64,000 bases of DNA, from contig CAZUON010000012.1 in NCBI GenBank assembly GCA_964621345.1, positions 9,060-73,059 on the forward strand, in the 5' to 3' direction. Under the pieces are notes generated by a model. The model saw only the letters and a list, made by a program, of their open reading frames with translations, did not search any database and was not told the DNA's origin. Both the position numbers and the translations under genes were made by a program. Below are positions 46,345-53,916 of this stretch, piece after piece. Source of the DNA: Glaciecola sp964621345 (GTDB lineage Bacteria; Pseudomonadota; Gammaproteobacteria; Enterobacterales; Alteromonadaceae). Numbering within the stretch: position 1 is the first letter of the stretch; the number at the start of each line of letters is the position of its first letter.

Positions 46345-47598
46345 TTGCAACACTTAGGTACTAAGCCCCCCGTGGAAAAGCAAGATTTTGTTCAAATACG
46401 CAGATTTATTGTAAAACTGGGTAAAATGCTCCATAAATATGGCACGCCAGCGTTTCGCTTAGAGGCGCATTTGTCTGAGGTTGCCACCTACTTAAATGTA
46501 AATGCAGGCTTTATTTCTACACCAACCTCACTCACCTTCGTGATTTGGAGTGACAAGCATGAAGATGAGTATAATCATGCCGCGCGCGTACAGCCAGGTG
46601 ATATAGATTTAGGCTCACTGTCGCGTACCGACGAGTTAGTTAATCGCTTGCTTACTGGTGCACTCACCCTTGAAGAGGCCGATGCAGAACTAACACGCAT
46701 CGATAACGAGCCAAACTTTTACCATCCGCTGATAGAATTTTTTGCCTTTGGATTATCAACCGGCTCTTTTGCCTTAGTCATGGGCTCTAGCTTTGACGAT
46801 GCGGCTGCGGCAGGCGTCATTGGACTAATCATGTACTTGGTCTATTTTTGTGCCGGTAAAAGCAAGCGCGTAGCACTTATGCTCGAACCTGCAGTTGCGA
46901 TGGTAGCGGGAATTTGTGCCTGCGCAATCAGCAGTCTGGTTGACCCCGATATTAACATCCGCTTAGTTGTCCTCTCTTCAATTATTATCTTCATACCCGG
47001 ACTAGCGCTCACGATTGGCTTAGCTGAACTCTCATCACGGCATCTCGTTTCAGGTACGGCAAGGGTGATGGATGCTCTGATGCAGCTATTTAAGCTTTAT
47101 TTTGGTGCATTCTTGGGCATTGCGATTGGATTTTGGCTATTCAGTGAAGTGACCTTAATACCCACAGAAGCAGCACCTAAGTGGGCGGTATGGATTGCAG
47201 TATTAAGTCTTTGTTCTGCTTTGGTGGTGATATTCCGTCTGCGGATAAAACATGCACCTTGGGCGATTTTATGCGGATTCATTGGCTATTTTGGAACCTA
47301 CTGGGCATCAAAATACTTAGAATTTGGATTGGGCACTTTCGTTGGAGCCTTTGCTGTTGGTGTCTTTGCAAATATCTTTACTCGCATTGCAAATGCACCA
47401 GCTACCATTGTATTGATGCAAGGCTTAATCGTCTTAGTACCCGGTTCTAAAACTTATATCAGCTTAAACTCTTTCGTGTCTGGGCAAGACTTTGTGCAAA
47501 CTGATCACCTTGGGCAAGAGACCTTTGTGATATTCATGTCTCTGGTAGCAGGTTTGATTTTTGCCAATGTGATAATGCCGACAAAGAAGGCCTTATGA
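46345..47598 (+). CDS. ThrE-type threonine/serine exporter family protein
   Basis: Membrane protein of about 417 residues. The soluble N-terminal part (KMLHKYGTPAFRLEAHL, then TPTSLTFVIW) and the following helices fit the ThrE N-terminal domain (DUF1212); the last four or five helices fit the ThrE_2 domain (DUF3815), fused in one chain. It would export threonine or serine. The start codon is TTG directly after the cheB stop, or GTG at 46372; neither has a clear ribosome binding site. Its last 6 bp overlap the convergent GGDEF gene. Confidence 0.87.
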   Translation: MQHLGTKPPVEKQDFVQIRRFIVKLGKMLHKYGTPAFRLEAHLSEVATYLNVNAGFISTPTSLTFVIWSDKHEDEYNHAARVQPGDIDLGSLSRTDELVNRLLTGALTLEEADAELTRIDNEPNFYHPLIEFFAFGLSTGSFALVMGSSFDDAAAAGVIGLIMYLVYFCAGKSKRVALMLEPAVAMVAGICACAISSLVDPDINIRLVVLSSIIIFIPGLALTIGLAELSSRHLVSGTARVMDALMQLFKLYFGAFLGIAIGFWLFSEVTLIPTEAAPKWAVWIAVLSLCSALVVIFRLRIKHAPWAILCGFIGYFGTYWASKYLEFGLGTFVGAFAVGVFANIFTRIANAPATIVLMQGLIVLVPGSKTYISLNSFVSGQDFVQTDHLGQETFVIFMSLVAGLIFANVIMPTKKAL

Positions 47599-48606
47599 TG
47601 ACGAGCTCTCAGCGGAGAACTCATTGTTAACAAGACATTTGTTTCGACCGCTTTCTTTCGCCCTATATAGAGCTTCGTCTGCCCGTTTCATCCAATCATA
47701 AGTGCTTTCTGAGGCATCGTATTGTGCGATACCCGCTGAGGTAGTCATTTCTAGATTTTCGATATGCCAGTCAGCATTCTCAATTTCTATCGCGAGTTTT
47801 CTCGCTAGTTTCTCTGCGGCGAGTAAATTTGTGTTTTCTAATACAAGCACAAATTCCTCCCCGCCCAACCGGTAAAAGCTATCTACATCTCTTACGTTGC
47901 TGGTCATAATATCGGAAAAACTCTGCAAGATAATATCGCCTGAAGCGTGTCCATATGTATCGTTCACTTGCTTAAAGTAATCAATATCAAAAATGATTAA
48001 CGAACAAGTTTGCCCGGGGTAACGTCTTATTTTCTTTGAGATCTCTAACAGTTTTTCCTCTAGGCGACGACGATTACCGACTCCTGTAAGCGGGTCAGTA
48101 GTAGCAAGATGTTCCAAAAATAAAGCTTGCGTATGCATACGCGACGAAAACGCGTAAGAAAACAGAAAGGTAGCGCCTGCTGATATACCAAAGGTCAATA
48201 TGAATAAAACATTAACGTCTTGCCAAATCATGGCGATGACAACAAACAGAAATATTGAAGTGAGAATTGCTGCCGTGCGCGGCGATAACAGAAAAAAAGT
48301 GGTAGTTAATGCAGGGTAGACCCAGTGAATATTTTCAGTGCCTTTAAGATGTATCGTCATAGTCATCGCAAAGATGGTCAGCACCGATAGACCGGCCCTC
48401 GCTACACCCGCTTTTTTGGTAATATAGAGATGAACAAAGAGGGAAAACGTACCTATCACTACCGCAGAGTTCATCAATGCAATAGACCAATCCCCATGCA
48501 TCATCCTCAAGACAGCAAAAGGTAGCAGGCCGAATGTAATCCCCGCACTAATGATCAGCAGAACAAAATTGTCTGATTGGCAGTTTAAGGCGTTTTGCTT
48601 ATTAAT
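47593..48606 (-). CDS. Membrane diguanylate cyclase (GGDEF), start extended
   Basis: Enzyme making cyclic di-GMP. A membrane part of about five or six helices is followed by a GGDEF domain: DPLTGVGNRRRLEEK, FDIDYFKQVNDTYGH, and the active-site loop RLGGEEFVLVLE. No EAL domain is present. The first TTG or ATG in the frame is at 48510-48498, but 32 further codons are open upstream and encode NFVLLIISAGITFGLLPFAV, a clear membrane helix. The best start for them is ATT at 48606, with GAGGG nine nt upstream; the exact start is uncertain. The gene converges with the ThrE-like gene. Confidence 0.88.
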   Translation of the reverse strand: MNKQNALNCQSDNFVLLIISAGITFGLLPFAVLRMMHGDWSIALMNSAVVIGTFSLFVHLYITKKAGVARAGLSVLTIFAMTMTIHLKGTENIHWVYPALTTTFFLLSPRTAAILTSIFLFVVIAMIWQDVNVLFILTFGISAGATFLFSYAFSSRMHTQALFLEHLATTDPLTGVGNRRRLEEKLLEISKKIRRYPGQTCSLIIFDIDYFKQVNDTYGHASGDIILQSFSDIMTSNVRDVDSFYRLGGEEFVLVLENTNLLAAEKLARKLAIEIENADWHIENLEMTTSAGIAQYDASESTYDWMKRADEALYRAKESGRNKCLVNNEFSAESSSS

Positions 48607-48996
48607 AAATTTACACCCTCACGGTAGCTCGTTTTTCTTATTATTTTTTTCAGCGAAACTGCAAACGTCGCTAACATAAGCCTCATAAAAAAAGGGGCTT
48701 ACATATTAGTTTGGCGAGTAAATCAACATATTCAAAATCTCGAAAAGAGCCATGTAATCTATGGGAGTAGAGCTCTTTGCCTCTTTGACTTCCGTATCAT
48801 GATTATTTTCAAGATGTATTATAATTTTCGAAATAATACTCTTTGTATTTATAAAGTAAAAGCACATTTAAGGTGCTAAAACTCATACCTAATAAGTGTT
48901 TTAGAGACATTTCGTGGTATTGAACTTGCTCTAATTAACAAAAAAGGAGGCAATGAACTTACCTCCTTTCTCTCTATTAAAAGCACAAGGCTTTCA
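48607..48996. other. Gene-poor stretch upstream of the GGDEF gene
   Basis: This 390-bp AT-rich region presumably carries the GGDEF gene promoter on the minus strand and the terminator of the small peptide gene at 48943-48969. A weak AAGCC...GGCTT hairpin lies near 48679-48701. No gene was recognised in it. Confidence 0.5.
48943..48969 (-). terminator. Terminator of the double-glycine-leader peptide gene
   Basis: Perfect 8-bp stem AAAGGAGG / CCTCCTTT with an 11-nt loop, followed on the minus strand by TTTTTTGTTAATT. It lies 28 nt after the stop of the small gene and supports that gene being real and monocistronic. Confidence 0.82.
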
Positions 48997-49176
48997 TCAA
49001 AGCGCCTTGAATTCTGGCATTATTACGGTCCTTGCTGGTTCATCTAAGGGTAAGGGGAAACCGCTATAACGCGGGCTTTCGGTATCTATAAAAATACGAG
49101 CGGGCAAGTTACTTCTTAAAATAACGTTAAAACCGCCACTAACCGAGTTTATGTGTTTATATGTAAGTTCTTCCAT
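48997..49176 (-). CDS. Small secreted peptide precursor with double-glycine leader (microcin-like)
   Basis: Precursor of 59 residues. The first 15, MEELTYKHINSVSGG, form a double-glycine leader; the class II microcin colicin V has MRTLTLNELDSVSGG, which is the same length and identical at 8 positions. Cleavage after GG would release a 44-residue peptide beginning FNVILRSNLP, with six prolines, no cysteine and a mixed charge pattern. The ATG at 49176 has GGAGA 6-7 nt upstream, and a terminator follows. Such leaders are cut by peptidase-containing ABC exporters, but none is encoded in the window. It may be a bacteriocin, a signal peptide, or another exported peptide; the mature part matches nothing I know. 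Confidence 0.7.
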   Translation of the reverse strand: MEELTYKHINSVSGGFNVILRSNLPARIFIDTESPRYSGFPLPLDEPARTVIMPEFKAL

Positions 49177-49509
49177 GATCTTCTCCAATTGTTTTATTTA
49201 AAAGTAATGCATTGGGTTTTACCCCTGTGCTGAATATAAATAAGCAGAGCACCAATGCCCTTTAACAATAGCTAAACGTGTTTGAAGAAGAAACTGTCCG
49301 TGAGGATAGATTTATTTTTTATTCTTGCAAAAAATGGACTCAATAATGCGTTCGCACGATCTTGAGTTCATGACGGGAAAGAGTCGTCTTTAAGATGCTA
49401 TATGTACTGAAATAACTGACATTAAGAGCATTTAATCTTGAACTCAAGATTAATATATAATAAACTTAAGCGCCAGAAACAAAGGAAAAGAAGCGGAATT
49501 CTTCCTCAC
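49177..49509. other. Divergent intergenic region
   Basis: This 333-bp region separates the double-glycine peptide gene (minus) from the 66-aa ORF (plus). It contains the palindrome at 49432-49453 and a weaker related site ATCTTGAGTTCATGAC at 49359-49374. No further small ORF with a double-glycine leader was noticed on either strand. Confidence 0.5.
49432..49461 (+). promoter_or_regulatory. Perfect palindromic operator overlapping a promoter
   Basis: TTAATCTTGA AC TCAAGATTAA is a perfect inverted repeat with 10-bp arms (49432-49453). It is followed by a consensus -10 TATAAT at 49456-49461, so the palindrome covers the spacer and -35 region, the usual place of a repressor site. The size and symmetry fit MarR-type operators, and a MarR gene lies 650 bp downstream; that link is inference. 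Confidence 0.6.
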
Positions 49510-49710
49510 ATGATAACAAACATATTCAAAAAGTTTTTTAAACGTAAATACCCATACTCTCCAGTAGCTTATTTAGGCCGTAAAACCGTTGAGCGTTCGC
49601 TTGGTGCAGACATTATTAAACTGAAAAAGGTCGAAAAAGCACAACAAGCAGAGCTTGAAGAACAAAGCACTCAAGCAGAAGATACTCCCAACAAGGCACG
49701 AGAAGCATAG
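49510..49710 (+). CDS. Hypothetical small basic/acidic protein
   Basis: Possible protein of 66 residues: a basic amphipathic N-terminus (ITNIFKKFFKRKYPYS), a middle LGRKTVERSLGADIIKLKKV, and a Glu/Gln/Ala-rich tail ending in KAREA. An in-frame TTG at 49438 would lie inside the palindrome and upstream of the -10, so the ATG at 49510 is preferred, although its ribosome binding site is poor. No family is recognised. It converges with the b561 fragment. Confidence 0.5.
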   Translation: MITNIFKKFFKRKYPYSPVAYLGRKTVERSLGADIIKLKKVEKAQQAELEEQSTQAEDTPNKAREA

Positions 49711-49731
49711 CCCCATAAAGTAGCAGATGAC

Positions 49732-50046
49732 TTATTTGGGCAGCATTTTTTGTATTTGAGTCATTTTTTTGTGTGGCTTAGGTAGTAGCGTCAAATATTT
49801 ATTGGCCACTCTTACCAACAATAATATGACTGCCAACACACCAAAATACTTATGTAAACTCAATGCTAAAGGCCGCCAAACGCTGAGGCTCTCCACCATC
49901 GACAGACCTACAAATAATATTGCAATTATTAATCTCGCCATACTCCAATGCAACAGGCGACTGCGTGTTGGATAGTATCGTTGAGGCGAGCGGAAATCCA
50001 AGACCGATAATTTATTACGGATCAACAATATCATGGTAGTTATCAT
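49732..50046 (-). pseudogene. Truncated cytochrome b561-like protein
   Basis: The frame from ATG 50046 encodes about 104 residues matching the first half of a bacterial cytochrome b561: YYPTRSRLLHWSMARLIIAI with a heme-ligand histidine, then WRPLALSLHKYFGVLAVIL with the second. Full-length members have four helices and about 180 residues; here the frame ends at QIQKMLPK, just before where helix three should begin. No continuation was found in the other frames downstream, which hold the 66-aa ORF on the opposite strand. It is probably non-functional, or a rare two-helix form. Confidence 0.65.
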
Positions 50047-50107
50047 ATAAACGTAACATTTAGATGTCATGCTTAGTTTGAGAATTAGCATAATTGGTTT
50101 TTGAACA

Positions 50108-50593
50108 ATGGATAATGTGCAGCGAAAAATTAAGCAGTGGGGCAAGCAAATGCCAGACTTAAACACGCAGCCTATGGCGATAGCAGATAGATTACAACAC
50201 GTCGCTAAGCACATAGACGACGAACTAAACTGTACGTTAAAACAATACAAATTAAGCGATGCCGGATTTGAAGTGCTATCAACCCTTCTGCGTGCAGGCC
50301 CTCCCTATTCTCTGTCTCCTGGCCAACTACTCGAGCAAATGTTAATCACCTCAGGCACCATGACCACTCGCATCGACAAGCTTGAAAAGAAAGGCTTAGT
50401 GAAACGGAAATCAAAAAAAGATGACAAGCGTGGCGTAAGTGTTAAATTAACGAAAAAAGGTCTTAAACTTGTTGAAGAAGTAATTGTTGAATATACCTTG
50501 ACGCAAAAGAGGATCGTTTCGGTATTTGATGAGCAAGAGCAAAAAACGTTTATCGCGCTGCTCACCAAGTATATATCGCAAAGTAAAGTTTAA
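50108..50593 (+). CDS. MarR family transcriptional regulator
   Basis: Winged-helix regulator of 161 residues, or 147 if the ATG at 50150 (GGGG upstream) is used. The helix-turn-helix lies in LSPGQLLEQMLITSGTMTTR and the wing in GLVKRKSKKDDKRGVSVKLT. Members bind palindromes of 16-22 bp and respond to phenolic or oxidising compounds. It is divergent from the b561 fragment and precedes the ABC transporter genes by 81 bp. Its targets are unknown. Confidence 0.9.
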   Translation: MDNVQRKIKQWGKQMPDLNTQPMAIADRLQHVAKHIDDELNCTLKQYKLSDAGFEVLSTLLRAGPPYSLSPGQLLEQMLITSGTMTTRIDKLEKKGLVKRKSKKDDKRGVSVKLTKKGLKLVEEVIVEYTLTQKRIVSVFDEQEQKTFIALLTKYISQSKV

Positions 50594-50674
50594 GGCTCAT
50601 AATTGGATCTGACTTAAGTTCTCCCACGTATTGCCATACCGATGTAATCAAGCCAATGTGCGCTGGAGGAAAAC

Positions 50675-51370
50675 TTGATACAAGTGTCTGATCTAATCAT
50701 GGAGTATGGGCTTGATGGCTCATCGCTGCGGGTACTCGATAACTTAAACTTTACGATGCAGCGCGGCGATACCGTAGCAATTGTAGGGCCTTCTGGTTCT
50801 GGTAAAACAACTTTATTACAACTGCTCGCGGCATTAGAAAAAGCCAGCAGTGGCGATATAAAAGTAGACAATCAATCGCTTTTTAACCTTTCTGCCGATC
50901 AACTCGCCGATTTCAGGCGCGACAATATGGGCATTGTATTTCAGTCATTTCATCTTATAGATAGTTTAAGCGCACTTGCAAATGCCGCTTTGCCACTGGA
51001 TATTGCGGGCAAAGCAGACGCCCTTAAAAAGGCACAAGCCATGCTCGAACGCGTGGGCCTTGCTGAGCGATTACATCATTACCCGCAACAAATGTCGGGC
51101 GGAGAGCAACAACGAGTCGCAATCGCACGAGCACTTATTCACCAACCACGTTTAATATTGGCCGACGAGCCTACCGGCAACCTAGACGAAAAAACAGGTA
51201 AAAAAGTCGCCGATCTTTTATTTGATTTACACGCAGAATCGCAGGCGACCTTAATTCTAGTTACCCACGATATGCGTTTAGCTAAGCGCTGTAAAAAACT
51301 ATTTTGCTTAGAGTCTGGAAAACTAAGGGTCGAAGAAAACCAACAGGTCAGTGATGAACTTTCAGCTTAA
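50675..51370 (+). CDS. ABC transporter ATPase, LolD/YbbA/MacB group
   Basis: ATPase of 231 residues with Walker A GPSGSGKTT, Q-loop FQSFHLIDSL, signature MSGGEQQRVAIARAL and Walker B LILADEPTGNLD, the form typical of the LolD/FtsE/MacB group. The start codon is TTG with GGAGGA 4-5 nt upstream. It overlaps the permease gene by 17 bp. By analogy with YbbA-YbbP it would power a mechanotransmission-type complex rather than classical transport. Confidence 0.92.
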   Translation: MIQVSDLIMEYGLDGSSLRVLDNLNFTMQRGDTVAIVGPSGSGKTTLLQLLAALEKASSGDIKVDNQSLFNLSADQLADFRRDNMGIVFQSFHLIDSLSALANAALPLDIAGKADALKKAQAMLERVGLAERLHHYPQQMSGGEQQRVAIARALIHQPRLILADEPTGNLDEKTGKKVADLLFDLHAESQATLILVTHDMRLAKRCKKLFCLESGKLRVEENQQVSDELSA

Positions 51371-53915
51371 ATTTGCATGGCGAGATTTAACCCAAAGCGT
51401 AAAGCGGCTTTGGCTGTTCTGTGCCTGTTTGGTGTTTGGCGTATGTTTGGTGATGGCCTCAGCGGGGCTTTATCAGATGTTAGACCGCGTGTTACTTGCG
51501 GACACTCGCGCACTTATGGGCGGCGATATTGAAATAGAATCTAACCAACCAATAGATTCACAGGTTATTGCTTGGATTGAGCGCAGTGGCGATGTCTCTC
51601 TTGTGCGTGAGCTCGACACTATGATGAGTAGCGATAGTGACGAATTTTCCCTAGTTGAACTCCTCAGCACCGATGCTGCCTATCCACTTTACGGTACCCT
51701 TACATTGTCTCCTTTGCAAAGCCTAACTAGGGCATTACAAAAAGAAGATGAACAATGGGGTGTTGCTATTGACCCTATATTGGCAGAACGTCAGAAGCTA
51801 ACAATAGGCGACAATGTATATATTGGAGAGCTAACACTTACAGTACGCGCCCTTATTATTGAACAACCCGACCGCCGCCTCAGCGCTAATTGGCGGGGAG
51901 CGCCTGTATTAATCTCACAAGAAGCAATGGATGCTTCCGGACTCATTCGCCCTGGTAGCAGAATAGAACATGAATATCGCATTCGTACCACAGAAAATGC
52001 CCAAACCTGGGAAGATAACTTCATTGCCCAGTTTCCTGACACCGAGTGGGAAATACAGAGTTTTGAAGATAGAAGCGAGCGCATTGCACAGCGCCTATCA
52101 CAAATTGCGTCGGGCTTATTAATTGTCGCCTTTAGCACCTTATTTGTAGGTGGTTTAGGCGTATTTAATAGTGTATCGGTATATTTGCAAAGTAAACGAG
52201 GCAGCATCGCAACGCTCAAAGCCTGTGGCCTAAGAGACGCAAGAATAGGACAAGTTTTTATTATACAAATTGCCATACTTGCCAGCATATCTGGCCTGTT
52301 AGGTGTCATCATCGGTAGTGTGTTAGCAAGTTTAGGCGGACAAATCCTTGCCCAAGAATTGCCCGTGAGTATGGTAGCGAGTGACTTAATGCTAGCAGCC
52401 ATAGCTGCATGGTCATTTGGAATGATTACCGCATTTACCTTCGCACTGCCTGCACTTGGCAAAGCACTGCAAATTGATGTTGCCCATTTATTTAGAGCCG
52501 ACAACACAGGTGCTAATGGAATGGCTCGGTCTTGGAGCTTGGCAAGTTATATATTTGTAGCGCTTTTAACCGCACTGGTATTAATTGTTATTCCTGATGT
52601 GTTATTCGGCGTAGCTTTTGTGCTAACAGTTGCCCTGTGCATTGTTTTTTTCGAGCTGGTGGTCAAGGTATTGCGCTGGGCATCGCGAATGATGGCTGGG
52701 CGCCCATGGTTGGCGAAACATGGCGCGACTCGCTTAGCACTTGCCAACATGCATCGTCCAGGTACTCCGCTCCGCATTACCCTCTTGTCTCTTGGCACTT
52801 CTCTTACCTTACTCGTAGCATGCTCCGTTATTGTGATTGCATTACTGCGCTTAGTTCAAACAACTATTCCCGAGCAGTCCCCGGCTCTTGTTTTGTATGG
52901 TGTGCTAGCCGACCAACGTGAAGAGGTAGAACAACTTGCCAAACAATTTAATTCATTAAATACCATTACCCTCTCCCCCATGGTGCGCGCACGAGTGTCA
53001 GCAATAAACGAGATATCAATTCGCGAGCTAGATAATAACGATAACGAAAAAAGCAGTGACATCGACTGGCAAGATATGGCTCGCGACGAGCACAAGTTAA
53101 GTTACCTTTCGAACAATATTGATGGCATCACTATCACCAAAGGCAAGATTTGGGATGAGCGTTTTAACAAAGTAAAAGCATCGCAACAAAATACAGACTT
53201 CGCCTTTATCATGGAAGATAGAGAAGCTAATCAGATGCAGTTGGAACCAGGCGACTCAGTAGAATTTACGATAGCAGGTTCGACTCGTAGCGGCTTACTC
53301 ACCGGACTTTATAGTCAGCAAGGCATACAAACACGATTTTGGTTTGAAGCAATATTTAGCGACGGCGCACTGGACGATTTTATCAACGAATATGTGGGCA
53401 CACTGTATATGGACGATAACGATGCCCTCGTCTTTCAATCAAAACTTGCCGCCACCTACCCCAATATTGTGAGTGTGCGTACAAAAGACCTTATAGAAAC
53501 TGCGGGCGAGCTTTTAAACAAAGGCACCAGCGGACTAAGTGTAATTTCCTCTGTTAGCTTAACCGTAAGCCTTTTAGTCCTTGCTAGCGTAATGGCCGCT
53601 GGGCGGGGGAAACAAAGTTATCACGCAATTATTTTGTTCTGCATAGGCGCGCGCATTTCTTATATACGCAAAGCCATTGCCATAGAATATGCATTGTTGG
53701 CAGGAGTGGTTAGTTTATTTTCAATTGGTTTAGGCTTAAGCATTGCTGCACTGGTTCTGCAATTTAGACTCAAAGTAATAGCACTCGATGTTTATTGGGT
53801 GGGCGTATTTGTAGCCTTTATCGCCTCGGTCTTTGTATTTACAATAGGGGCGTTGTATTTGTTTAGACGACTAAAAATTCAGCCCTCTCGCTTATTACGA
53901 GAAGGTAGTAACTAA
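51354..53915 (+). CDS. FtsX-like ABC permease, YbbP-type
   Basis: Large permease of 853 residues. It has an N-terminal helix, a long periplasmic domain (about 45-235), three helices with an FtsX domain (LIVAFSTLFVGGLGVFNSVSVYLQ), a central pair of helices, a second periplasmic domain (about 515-725) and three last helices. This doubled layout fits the YbbP group. The ATG at 51354 is preferred over a GTG three bases upstream. The tesA gene that often accompanies ybbA-ybbP is absent; a GST-like gene follows instead. Confidence 0.9.
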   Translation: MNFQLKFAWRDLTQSVKRLWLFCACLVFGVCLVMASAGLYQMLDRVLLADTRALMGGDIEIESNQPIDSQVIAWIERSGDVSLVRELDTMMSSDSDEFSLVELLSTDAAYPLYGTLTLSPLQSLTRALQKEDEQWGVAIDPILAERQKLTIGDNVYIGELTLTVRALIIEQPDRRLSANWRGAPVLISQEAMDASGLIRPGSRIEHEYRIRTTENAQTWEDNFIAQFPDTEWEIQSFEDRSERIAQRLSQIASGLLIVAFSTLFVGGLGVFNSVSVYLQSKRGSIATLKACGLRDARIGQVFIIQIAILASISGLLGVIIGSVLASLGGQILAQELPVSMVASDLMLAAIAAWSFGMITAFTFALPALGKALQIDVAHLFRADNTGANGMARSWSLASYIFVALLTALVLIVIPDVLFGVAFVLTVALCIVFFELVVKVLRWASRMMAGRPWLAKHGATRLALANMHRPGTPLRITLLSLGTSLTLLVACSVIVIALLRLVQTTIPEQSPALVLYGVLADQREEVEQLAKQFNSLNTITLSPMVRARVSAINEISIRELDNNDNEKSSDIDWQDMARDEHKLSYLSNNIDGITITKGKIWDERFNKVKASQQNTDFAFIMEDREANQMQLEPGDSVEFTIAGSTRSGLLTGLYSQQGIQTRFWFEAIFSDGALDDFINEYVGTLYMDDNDALVFQSKLAATYPNIVSVRTKDLIETAGELLNKGTSGLSVISSVSLTVSLLVLASVMAAGRGKQSYHAIILFCIGARISYIRKAIAIEYALLAGVVSLFSIGLGLSIAALVLQFRLKVIALDVYWVGVFVAFIASVFVFTIGALYLFRRLKIQPSRLLREGSN

Positions 53916-53916
53916 T

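Noticed and set aside
48661..48710. AAGCC...GGCTT hairpin as a terminator
   Set aside because: Stem is only about five pairs with a long A-rich loop and no gene ends nearby.
52547..52921. Overlapping ORFs on both strands inside the YbbP-type permease gene
   Set aside because: The permease frame is continuous with clear membrane helices; the others are shadows.
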